Shown here one piece after another: positions 50,988 through 62,200 of a DNA stretch of 64,000 bases. The stretch is from Hybos culiciformis (taxonomy: Eukaryota; Arthropoda; Insecta; Diptera; Hybotidae): NCBI GenBank assembly GCA_964007475.1, contig OZ023273.1, positions 111,709,812 through 111,773,811 of the forward strand, given 5' to 3'. Made by a program: the position numbers and the translations under genes. How positions within the stretch are numbered: position 1 is the first letter of the stretch; each line of letters opens with the position of its first letter. Under the pieces are notes generated by a model. That model searched no databases and was not told where the DNA came from. It saw nothing but the letters and a program-made list of their open reading frames with translations.

Positions 50988-51088
50988 TTACCGACGAAAT
51001 TGCGTTGCTGATGGTTGGGAGTTGATGGAATATTGCATTGTTTCCTAAAATAAAGGTTTATGCAACATTTGAACAAAATCGGTTCTCG
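50988..51088 (+). ncRNA. Candidate untranslated or non-coding exon with strong splice sites
   Basis: A textbook acceptor, AATTTATTTTTTTTAG, ends at 50987. 101 bases later a textbook donor, CTCG followed by GTAAGTGG, begins at 51089. The enclosed segment is GC-richer than its surroundings. All three plus-strand frames contain stops (TGA in two, TAA after YRRNCVADGWELMEYCIVS in the third), so it cannot be an internal coding exon. It could be an exon of a 5' UTR, of a long non-coding RNA, or chance. If the third frame were used it could be a terminal coding exon, but then the donor would be irrelevant. Confidence 0.3.
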
Positions 51089-53446
51089 GTAAGTGGTTCA
51101 AATATCAGCTGCAAGATTTAAGTCAAAAAATCGTAATCTTATATTCATATAAGTTTAGTAAATTATTATTAGATAGAAAGTTACTTAGCTCTAAGAACAA
51201 ATGTAACACTTTATAACCCAATTAAGCAATTATTTAAATTTAAATTCAAATTAAATAGAAGTTGAAAGCATCGCATTTCCCTACTCAAGAAACTGAATTA
51301 TGAAAAAAACTAAATTGCAAACATTTCAAAGCAATTCAGATTAAACTACTTTATATATATTTTAAACAAACTACAAAATAAAACTTGATGAAAAAAAATT
51401 TAAAGATAACGTCTATTAATTTTTATATTACAAAAACATAATCATTACAATTCCAAATGCAATTGTAAAATAATGCTAGGTGAAAAATAAATCTTCAATT
51501 TATGACATTTTCTAAAAATTACAATTCATAAATTTATTAAAAATATATTTAAAAAAAAAAAACCAATCGACATATAAATAAAAAAATAAATAATTTTTCG
51601 ACATATAATAAAAAAATGTTCAAGGGATAAAACCATTTCTTCACAGTTACTTTAACTGATTCAAATATATTGCAAACTATTCTGTTGTCATCAAGTGTAA
51701 AAATAAATCTTGTTAACCATTTTAAATTAAATTTATAAATTAAGATATTTATAATTAGTTTAAGTAAAATGTATAATTTCGATCCAACAATTCACTATTT
51801 TTATATATAATCACAAGTAGAATATAATTTCGTATTTATTAACATCATTAGACTGAGTCCAGAAAAGAAAATCATTTAACATTTTTTTTCAACATTATCT
51901 TTTAAATTATTTGTTATAAAAACCATTCTATTAAAACTAAGCTAGAATAATTTTCAGTCAACTTCTCACGTCACAATCGAATAGGAATTCTACACTATTT
52001 ATCAAAATTAAAATATATGAACAAAATATTAATAATAACTTTTCTTTTAGTGGAAAAACTTTTTTCTGTTCCCAAAATTAAAGATAAAATCAAATGCAAA
52101 AAAAAAAAAAAAAATTAACAACATCCAAATATTAATCGGAAAACATAAATTATTTAATCCTGAATGTATAAAAATATTAGTTTTCGTACCTCTGAATATA
52201 CAGAGTGAGTTTTTCATTTAATATTTTTTTTTTTTTTTCCTATATACATATTACAATTATATGGTTTTTATATAAATTTTTCCTATATACAAACATACAT
52301 ACATATGTAGTATTTTTTTTTTCCTGTGTAGGAAAATATATAGCAATTCATATCTTTTCAAATGGGCATGTTGTCATGTTTTTAAATGAATTATGAGAGC
52401 GTATCGACAATTCACCAAAAATTCTAATGAAACATGAAAAAAAATAACAAAAATGAAAAACAACGATATATAGAAATTAAACAAAAAATATTTTATAAAT
52501 AATTTGGTTTTTCAACTGCATTTTTCCAATTTTTTTTTTTTTTTCTTTCAAGCCAAAAAAATAAAAATAAATAAATTTATTTTATTGAAGGATTTTTCAA
52601 TAAATAAATAAAATATCGCGCTATATTGGTTTATCCGATTTTGTTTAGTTTTTGAATAAAATTTTTTAGTACATGCAGATTTATTTATCACACAGGACAT
52701 ACCAAAAACAACAAAAAAAAAAAACAAAAAAAAAAACAATCAATTAAAATATTTTAATTGAATTTTCTGTTCTGAAAATTGTTTTTATAATCGAAAAAAA
52801 AAAACGAAAACAAAAAAAAAACAAAAAGTAAATAATGTAAACAAAAAAAAAATAAAATTCCCAAAAAATATTTTAAATCTAAATTTATTAGTACAGCAAT
52901 TATCTATGTAGAATCAAAAAAAAAAAAAAACATATAAAACAACTATCCATATATTTTATTATAAAAATTAATTTATTCGCCAAAATGAAATATCACCAAA
53001 AGTGGCAGTATGGATTTCCTTTGATAGCTAGCTTTTATAATAAAATATTATTCTATACATATATGTATGTATAAATAATAAACAATTTGATAATATAATA
53101 CGGCTTCCTTTTGTATTCGCAATTTTAATTTAGAATATTTTTTTTTAATCTATCGATGTAAGGCTAACAATTTTTAATTCTAAAAAAATTTATATTCAGA
53201 ATTTTTTTTTCAAAACATATCTAATAAAATAAATCCGGAAGATTTACCATTTAGCCAAAATTTAAAATCTTTAAGACACTTCTTCTGTCGAAAATTATAA
53301 TATATGGTCTCGCAAGAAGTTAATAATTCAAATAATAAATTATTATTATGTTAGTTCTCGATAATGAGATATTCATTAAAATGTTGGTAAAATTAATTTT
53401 CAAACTCCAGTCAAAATTTAAAAGCAAAAAAACAAAGTGATAAATA
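51089..53446. other. A+T-rich stretch without recognisable genes
   Basis: Low-complexity DNA. Frames at 52205-52396 (plus) and 52548-52739 (minus) are F-rich translations of homopolymers. Nothing else was noticed. Confidence 0.6.
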
Positions 53447-53511
53447 AAAAAAATTTTCCTAAATAAATTACTATTTTCTCAATTTATTTTTGATATTCCA
53501 CTTCTTATCAG

Positions 53512-53596
53512 ATTATACAGTGTGAACATCAATTGTAATTCCGTAAAGTTTCTGAATAATATCTACTATGGAGGAGTGGGCATACATGAGATCAAT
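53512..53596 (+). CDS. Best candidate host coding exon; unidentified
   Basis: The interval from about 53,520 to 53,650 is strikingly richer in G+C than its neighbours. A frame is open from 53447 to the TAA at 53726-53728. An acceptor, GATATTCCACTTCTTATCAG, ends at 53511 and a donor matching GTGAGT starts at 53597, giving an 85-bp exon. The encoded peptide, about LYSVNINCNSVKFLNN then IYYGGVGIHEIN, has the amino-acid balance of a real protein. If the donor is not used, the frame continues with VSARQFVAYYEDRQYS before turning into K/I/F-rich sequence at about 53,645. I do not recognise the protein. It could belong to a gene spanning the window, or be a fragment of an unrecognised retroelement. 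Neighbouring exons were not found. Confidence 0.35.
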
Positions 53597-54028
53597 GTGA
53601 GTGCTCGCCAGTTTGTCGCATATTATGAAGATCGACAGTACAGCAAAAAAATTCATATTTTATTTTATTTAATAAATATGACGAAATTAGCCTTTAGTGC
53701 TATGTTAAGTATACATAAAAAAATATAATTAAGAATTATATGTACAAAATTATTATAAAATTTTATATAAACGCTCAACAAAGACTTTTGATTGGTAAAT
53801 TTTTTGAAATTTGGGAAATATCTGTTAATACTGTTCACGCGAATTTTGTAAGACATAGGTTGATCAACTATAAGAACGATATTTCTATTTCACGAAATAT
53901 ATAAAATATATATATAAAAAAAACAAAATATTACTCATAAATAGTTATTTTAAAAAGATTTAGTTAGGATAAAATTCCGAAACAATTTTCAACTTTGCGA
54001 AGAGTCGAACTTTATTCAACGGAGGTCT

Positions 54029-54070
54029 GCATGTTGCTCTGTGGGAGCCGCATGTTGCTCTATGGGAGCC
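54029..54070. repeat. Two copies of a 21-bp GC-rich tandem repeat
   Basis: The unit GCATGTTGCTCT(G/A)TGGGAGCC occurs twice back to back, followed by a partial third start (GCGTTGGCC). It produces the doubled GSHRATC in the minus-strand frame 53960-54223, which has no other recognisable content. It sits about 90 bp outside the left end of the hAT copy. Confidence 0.85.
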
Positions 54071-54158
54071 GCGTTGGCCACCAGTAAATACTATTAGAAT
54101 TTTCGAACTAATTAATAATGTTATTAAAATCGTTTTTTCGCCATTAAAAGTTATAAAA

Positions 54159-54826
54159 CAACGGTTCCCAAAGTGTGGTACGCGTACCACAAGTGGTACA
54201 TTACGCTTAGGCCCGTGGTACAATATTTTCTTCTATTACAAATTAATTGATTTTATTTATTAATTGTTTCATATATTAAAAATTATTGAATTTTTTTAAT
54301 TAAACTTTATAAAAATTCGCACTTTTTTTTTCTTTCTGATAAAAATTTAGATGCATTTTCAGAGGTAGAAAGAGATCAGTTATCAAAAATTTCTTGTAAT
54401 GGTGATTTAAAACTTGAATTTAGACAGCAAAATTTAAGATATTTTTGGTTCCAACGACGGTTTTAATATGAAGCAATTTCTGATAAAGCTTTGAAATTTT
54501 TGATGCCATTTGTTTCATCATATTTATGTGAAGTCTGATTTTCGGCAATATTGAGTATTAAAAATAAATTCAAAACACGTTTAAACATTACGTTTAAAAT
54601 TAACTAAAATTGAACATAATATTACATATTTAATGGGCAACAAACAACTTCATCCTTCACATTAACTACTATCTACAAACTGTATTTTCTCCATTTTTTT
54701 CTCAGTGTTCCTAAATAAAAAATGTGGTTTATTATTTTAAAAATTTCTGATATTTTTATGCAGTGGTACGTATATTTAAGAAAAGTATATTGATGGTACA
54801 ATAGAGAAAAAGTTTGGGAATCGTTG
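54159..54826 (+). mobile_element. Decayed hAT-superfamily DNA transposon, 668 bp
   Basis: The ends are CAACGGTTCCCAAA at 54159 and, inverted, CAACGATTCCCAAA ending at 54826. The flanking 8-mers TTATAAAA and CTATGAAA agree at six of eight positions, as expected for an aged 8-bp target duplication. The plus-strand interior encodes a recognisable hAT transposase C-terminus with stops. A GTGGTAC motif is repeated near both ends (54176, 54191, 54214 and about 54764), which suits subterminal transposase-binding repeats. Most of the transposase is missing, so this is an internally deleted, inactive copy. It differs in terminal sequence from the two other hAT copies in the window. Confidence 0.8.
54350..54607 (+). 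pseudogene. hAT transposase C-terminal domain remnant (ZBED5/FAM200-like)
   Basis: One continuous frame of 86 codons with two internal stops ends in TAA at 54605-54607. Residues read DAFSEVERDQLSKIS, then LEFRQQNLRYFWFQRRF, then KALKFLMPFVSSYLCEV, FSAILSIKNKFKTRLN. The pattern FW..(R)..KAL..L.PF.(S/T)(S/T)YLCE..FSA...IK.K.R.RLN is that of the hAT dimerisation domain in ZBED5/FAM200-type transposases and their vertebrate domesticated relatives. The stops fall after the RRF segment and in the CE..FSA block (CEV-stop-FSA). No frameshift is present, so decay is by substitution. Upstream catalytic and zinc-finger parts are absent. Confidence 0.8.
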
Positions 54827-55865
54827 CTATGAAACGTATAACTAAAATGTAAGCTTTTATTTAAATTTTTTACATAAATAAATCAAATACATAATATATA
54901 GAAAGTTAAATTTTCCATTCAAATTCAAGTTTCGAATTAAACACCATTATTGTTAGGTCTAACATCACAGAGTTTTTCTATCTTTATCTATCTTTATTCT
55001 TCATATTCATCAATTCATATAATAGCAATAAATATTATTTTCATTATTATTTGATTAAAAGTTTTTTTTTTAAACAATATTTTCTGAAATACCTGTCTAC
55101 TTATTAAAAAAACAAAAACAAATGACAAATAAAAGCAAAAAAAAAAACAAATGTCTTTTTTTCAAAATATTTTGTTAAACTCATAAAATCATAAATGCTC
55201 TATTATTAAAAACTATAGACAAAATATGCAAAAAAAAAAAATCAAAATCATAAATTATAACTGAAAACTAAAATATACATATATAAATTGCAAAAACATA
55301 AAGCCTATTTTCAAACAATAAAATAAATACAATGATGACACCATCATAAAATCATCACTAAAAATTGCATGTTTCCATCATATATATAATTGTTAAAATA
55401 AAAAAAAATAAAAATGTTTTTTTTTTTTTTTATATTTCATTTTTCAAAATTTATACATTATTTTTGAGAAATAATTTTACACTGAATTGCATTTAAAAGT
55501 TTTATACTATATTTTAGTCTGTTGTACCATGAATGTTTGTTTTGAATAAATTAAAATTGCATTCAGTTTTATATTACAAATTTTTTAATTTAATTTACTT
55601 TTGTGATAAAAGACATTTAATCGAATTCAATTTTCATATTTTAATGAAAATTTTTTAATTACCTGCTACACTAGTTGAAAAATGCAGCCATCTTAAACTA
55701 TTTCTACTTCAAAAAAAGCCGGACGAAAAGATAATTCAAAATTAAAAAAATAGTTGAGAAAGTTTATTTAAAAAGGAATATATCAAAATAAAGATAATAA
55801 ATAAAGAAAAATTAAATAATTATATCGAAGTTAAATATTTTATTCAAAATAGGGCGAACTTAAAT
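54827..55865. other. A+T-rich stretch without recognisable genes
   Basis: Homopolymer-rich sequence. No open frame, element end or repeat of note was seen. Confidence 0.65.
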
Positions 55866-56272
55866 CGTCCCCTGAGATCAGAACTATTCTAAGTCCATTT
55901 TTTTCAAAAACTGTTTTATTTACTTATTAGCTAGTCAGTACGGTTTATGATATGTGTGCAAAAACACGTGTTTGTTTAAATTGTTTTTCGTATTCAAAAC
56001 ATAGGTAAGTACAAAATAATCCTATGCCCAACATATTTTTTTTTTTACCGGCAAAACCATTGTATGTCCACTTATTTGAAATTTAATTAGTTCTGAAAGC
56101 AGGGTATTTCATCCATTGCCCCTCTCAAAATGATTGAAAAAGGATATAATTGTAGAATAAACTTTTTGGCATACATCACTTTCTTAAACAAATAAAAAGT
56201 TTTTAATCTTAAAATGGCTCTATGGTAAAATTTTAAATTTTGGACTTAGAATAGTTTTGATCTCAGGGGACG
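55866..56272. mobile_element. Small MITE-like element with 32-bp terminal inverted repeats
   Basis: The left end CGTCCCCTGAGATCA at 55866 continues as a 32-bp repeat to about 55897. It is matched in inverted orientation at 56241-56272 with a single mismatch. AAAT lies immediately outside both ends and may be a 4-bp target duplication. The 407 bp contain no open frame or recognisable transposase. Termini this well kept in otherwise random sequence are best explained by a non-autonomous DNA transposon; the superfamily is not assigned. Confidence 0.7.
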
Positions 56273-59200
56273 AAATATTCACTAGTACAAATGAAACAGA
56301 AATACAAAAATAATATGATTAGCTGAATTTGCCAGACTGTAGCTCTAATTGCTAAATAGTTCAAAGCTGGCTCAAATATTTATATTCTTCTGAACAATAT
56401 AAAATTATTCGTAGAATTTGTTAATAATTTTTTAAAATTAAAAATTTCAGAATCTGAGCTACTTATAATCTGATAATTTGAATTTTAAATATGAAAATTA
56501 AAATATAAAACCCAGTATTTCCACGTCTTATAATACTGAAGGATGGTTTTATCCATAATTGGACTGAAATCTAAATGATTATTAGACGATAACTTTGGAC
56601 TCAAATAAAAAAGAAAGCACTGCTGAATAATGGAGGTGTTTGTGTGCTTTTGAAAATAAACTTCCAATCTAAACAATATAATACTTGATATTTAGCGAAA
56701 AATTTAATTACAATTATAATTATAACTTCAATTATTATAACCTGTTCACACCAATGTGTGAAAATTGGTTTAAAAATCCCAAAATATTATTTTTTACTAT
56801 TTTTTTTTTATAATTTTTTGCTTTATTGTAAACTGGATTTTATATTGTGAAGATACTGAAAGTAGACAATATTTTTTTATTAATATTATTTATAAATTCA
56901 AATATAAAGCATTTTTGTTTGTCATATCAGTTTGAAATCAGAATGTGAAACTTTTCTATATATAAATATATACATATAGACAGGAGTCTATAAAAGAGGT
57001 ATAGGATTCAGAATAGTAGTATTGTCGTAGTATAAAATAGTAGTATTCATTTTTTTTACCATAAAATAATGTTTTTTTTTTTTTTCAAGTTTCAATTGTT
57101 TGTTAAAGTCAATTGTATTTAAAAAAAAATCAAAAATGCGATTAAAAATAACAAAAAACGATAATAAAAAAATTTTGAAATGCAAAGCAAGTTTTCATAA
57201 AAATTAATGCTTTACTGCAATGTTATGAATTTATTTGATTTGTGGATAGTTATTTAAAATAAAAAAAATAAAAACTTAAATAAAAAGAAAATATAGACAG
57301 AAAAATTATATTCTGTGAAAAATTATTATCAAGGACTTGGACTCATAAATTCGTAAAATTTTATTATAAAAAATATAAAAGTTATAAAAAGTTTAAAATT
57401 TACTACATTTATTTATATAGAGAATTGAGTTCAATTGACAAATTTGACAGTATTTTTAAACAAAAATATTTTTTTTTTTGCTTTCTTCCGGCATAGAAAT
57501 TTTAAATATTTTTATTTTATTTTATTTATTTATTATTTTGTGAACTGGTTTAATTATTTGCATAAATACGAGACTCTTATGAAATAGTTAAGGTGAATAC
57601 ATACAACGCACGTCAGAAAAATATAGTTTATTATATTCACGAAGAAAGTTTAAAAATAAATTGCATTGAATTTAATTGACTGATTTATTGTGACATAAAA
57701 TAACTGATTCTTCCAACATTTTGAAGACAGAATTGCCTTACTGCTTTTGGAGTATTTAGAGTAGTGGATTCTGTTTTGATTCAAAACTTGTAATTTAGTT
57801 TATCTTAAATTTTTCCTTCCCATTGGGCTAAAAGTGGTTAAAAAGAACACTTTAATTAATGAAAAGTATTTGGTCTTTTTATTTGTAACTTACTACTTTT
57901 TTAATCAATTGACTGCACTTCGATATGCATTTTACAAAAAGTGACAAAAATTATATCAAAAATATTACAACTGCACAGCGAAATATATTATTTTTCTAAA
58001 ATAGTGATATTACATTCGCAATGTAAACACAATGAGTTATGGTAAAACTATATTGTGGAAACATGTCATCATTATTTTTGCAAAAAACTACACTTCGATA
58101 AGCATTTTTCTTAAATACTAATGAAATAAAATACTAATGAAATAAGCTATGCTCAATTTTTTTAATTATTTTATGAGCTCTGAGGAATGAAATTGACTTC
58201 GAAACTCACATTTGAAGTTAAAACTAAACAAATTCTTTACAATATTAAATCAAGCTCTTTTTTATTTTTTTGTTTTAATTTTTACACAACTTATAATTTC
58301 TCAATACTTGAATTATATAATTCATTCATATTACAATTTAAATTATATTTAATTAGTTTTAAGTTTTTTTTTTTCAATTAGGTACAACGTTAAAAACGTT
58401 AGAAACTTTATACAAAAAAAAAAAAAATTTTGGTAGAGGTCAAATTCGCTTACAGAATTTATATTATTATTATTATACTCCTATACAATCAGAGAAAATC
58501 CATTGAAAGTCATAAAAATTTCTTTTAACTATAAAATATAATGTCGATATAAATCAAAATTTTCATACATGATATGTGGAAATTATAGAATTTTCCAATA
58601 CAGAAGAAAACTTTTTACAGCTTTGTTCAACCGAAACAAAAAACGACAAGAGAAAAAGCAGAAAATAAAATAATAAAAAATATATCCTTTCAAAAATTTT
58701 CTATATATGTATGTACATACATCATATATATGCACCAGATTTATTTAGTGCACTGAACAACAGTATGTATATACACACAACACAGATATAAAGTTCAACA
58801 TTATATAGGTTTAGATTATTTCAAATAATAATAATAATAAAAAGCGAATGAATCGAAAAATCAACAAAGTTTACACAATAAGTATATTTTTTCTATTCTT
58901 TTATTTTGTGAACATAGATAAATTTCAAACTATGTACTATCATATGCACCTACCTATACATAATAAATAAGTCTGTGAGATAAGTTTCACATTTATATAT
59001 TATCTTATAGTCATAAACATTTTAATATCTCAAAATTCAAATCATAGCTCAATAATATCGCACCATATTTATAAGCATAATATATTTTCAGTAAAATTTT
59101 CCTTTGATTTTCTAATTTTTTTTTTTTCTGCAAAAATCATTATTATCGGATAATTTACAAAAATTTCCATATACCTAAACTGACTCAACAATTTCAAACC

Positions 59201-62200
59201 TTAACATAAAACATAAAAAATTTCTTTAATATGCTACAAACAAAACGAAAATATAGAGCTCAAACCCATGATATTTTCATAAAAATATTTTTCCAGATGA
59301 AAAATGAAAATATCATAAAACAACAATTTCATTTAAATATTAAAACAAAAAAAAAAATAAATAAAAATAATAATAATAAAAAATATTATGTATAGACGAA
59401 ATAAAAAATGAAATTATTGTTCCAAACAATCAAAAAATTTTCTCTCTCCAAAACTATTGGAAAATGAAGGAAAGAAAAAATAAAATAACATAAAAAAAAA
59501 AAATTAGAAAATATATATAGAGCTATGCAAAAAATGTCCTTGCAATTTTCTATACGGATTTTTGAATTTTCCTTCTTTTTTTTATTCTTTGTTATATGTA
59601 GTTTGATGTTGTAAGGGTTAAAATTATATATATATATATATTTGTGTGTGCAAAAAGTACATAGTGTACATAGTTTTATGTGCAGTCACTAAGAATGCAC
59701 ATATCATGCATGAAGTTGTCACATAAATCATCTGTTTTGGAACGGTTTTTGCTGTCGGTATTTATATTTATTTACTTTTACCCCAGATGACGTTTTTTCT
59801 TCTTTTTTTATTTCAAATTTAGATTAAATTTATATTATGTTTTTTTTTTTTGTTGTTGCCCATATTTCACTTGCTTAAAGTTTTTTTTTTTTTTTTTTTT
59901 TGTAAGTGAAGTATTTTTTTTTTTTTTAACGAAGATAAATATTTTGTTTTTGGTACAAAATGGAATAAGATATATTTTTGTGTTTTTATTTTTTTATTTT
60001 TCTAGAAATGAAAGTTTTTGATTTTAACTTTCAGAGCTGAATGTCTTAAAATTTGAAATTTCCTTAAGAATAAAAGATAATTTTATGTTACAAAAAAAAA
60101 AAAAAATAGAACTAAGTATTTATGCTTTTATGTTTTTCTGAATACAAGCACAAAAAAAAAGTTTAGGTAATATTTATCTGCAATATTAAAAATTCTATTT
60201 ATGCATAAGTTATATTATAATATTGTTAAATTGTATAAAACGGGAAAAAAAAAAATAATTAAAAAATTCTAAGTGAATTTTTTTAGGAATTTTATATTCA
60301 CTTTTTTTAATTCCTTGTCGTTAGTGTTGCATACCATTCTCACTTACTTATTTCATTTGTTAATATTAGGATTTAATATATAGAAATTCTGATGTTTTGC
60401 ACAAGTTTACATTTATAGGAAATTAGTTTCGAAGCCATTCATACTTTTTAATCTGAATTATGAAAGGGACATGCTATAATAAATTAAGCCCCTATCGAAT
60501 GTACAATAATTATTATATTATTGTTTTAATATTAACAATGTATTATATTAACAATAATTACATTCACAACTAAAGATACATGTGTGTTTAAACCAAAGTA
60601 TATATATAAAAAATACAGAAGTATAATTCACAATTTTTTTTTAAACATACATAACATATAATATTTTACAATATTTTTCATGTACTAGTTTTTAACATTT
60701 TAATTCTATGTATATAAAGTAAATATATTTTATTTCATGTATATCTTATTCTCCTTTCATTTCTAATTGACTTTTTACTTTAGAAAGATTCATTTCTCAA
60801 CTTTATATATTATGTATACATAGTAAAATGTTGTATATGCAAATTTGAATCCCATAACGCCAAGATAATGCACAAGAATTTTTTTTTTTAAAACTTTCAT
60901 ATAAATTTCTATGAAATATGAAAACTTCATAAGCTTCTACTTTATTGCACCCGAATTTAAATTTAGATGCAAAAAAAAAAAAAAAATTAGCATATAAATT
61001 ATTTGATTTGGTGCATGTGAATGTCAAACATAAATCATTACATAAAAAATCTTGGTAAAATTTATATTTTTCGAAAAAAAAAAATAAAAATAAAAAAAAA
61101 CAGGTTCATTTCAAAAGTTTTTAACAAGTAAAACAGTTGCAATTAAACTATATAATGATAGAAAATACTATTTATATACAGCATAAAGATTTTATTATTT
61201 GTAGTTAATACCCCAATTAACTTTCAAATAATCAATTCCGTGGATTATGATTTAGTACGACCAGGAGTACAAGTACATTGATGTGTAAATTGAATAAAAT
61301 GTTCGAATTTGAATGCTATCTTTACGTAAAATTAAGTGAAACAATTTATTTAACTCTTAAGTATATGTATCCAATTTTAAAATACCTTTACGAATTATGT
61401 AAAATATATCAAAATTTAACATTTTTTATCTGTTTAATTTTAAAGTTACCTGAGAGTCTCATAATTGCATCTCACATGCAATTTATTCGATCGTAAGCGA
61501 CACATTTATTCAAAAAATTAGCTCATTTTTTTTTGAACAGGTAAAATTTATTTAAAAATGTTATTCTCTATATATTTAAAAGTATTATAAATTTTCCCTT
61601 TGGAAAATTGCATAAAAAATTCAGAATTCGGATTTCCTCTTTTTTCTACTGCTGCAATGTCCTAACAAGACTTGTTATGGATCTTTTCTAATAAAGCATT
61701 ATTCTAACAGCGAAACCCCATAAACATGCATCATAATATTTTCTGTTTGTAAAAATTTATTTATTACTTGACCAAAAACAAAAAAAGAAAAAAGTTAGCT
61801 TTTTATTTAAAAAAAAATTCTTTTTTTTAATGTAGATAGATGCATTTTATCTATAAAAACAAAATTGCAACGTTATTTTTCATCATTATTATCAAAAAAA
61901 AAAATCATTTTCTTGTGTTTTTAATGGAATAGTGATGTGAAGCAAAGTTTCAGCTCGAAATAAACTAAACAAAATATCTATTAACAAAAATTTTGTTTTT
62001 TTTAGTTAGGAGGTTTCTTACTGTACTATTGAATAAATTTAATATTCGTTAACACCTAAAAAAGTATTTTCCACTCCATATACTAACGGTCCATATAAAA
62101 AGCTTTAAAGAAAGACTATTTACAACTGTATACATCTAATGATGTTTTAGAAATGAGAAGATTTATTCTCAACATCAAAATTCTTTGTAGTTGGTCATCA

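Noticed and set aside
53960..54223. Minus-strand 87-codon frame with doubled GSHRATC
   Set aside because: The doubling comes from a 21-bp tandem repeat and the frame crosses the terminus of the hAT element, so it cannot be one ancestral protein.
61278..61496. Plus-strand 72-codon frame rich in L, Y and C
   Set aside because: Not homopolymer-derived, but no recognisable domain, splice sites or neighbours. Its length is within what chance gives in 64 kb.
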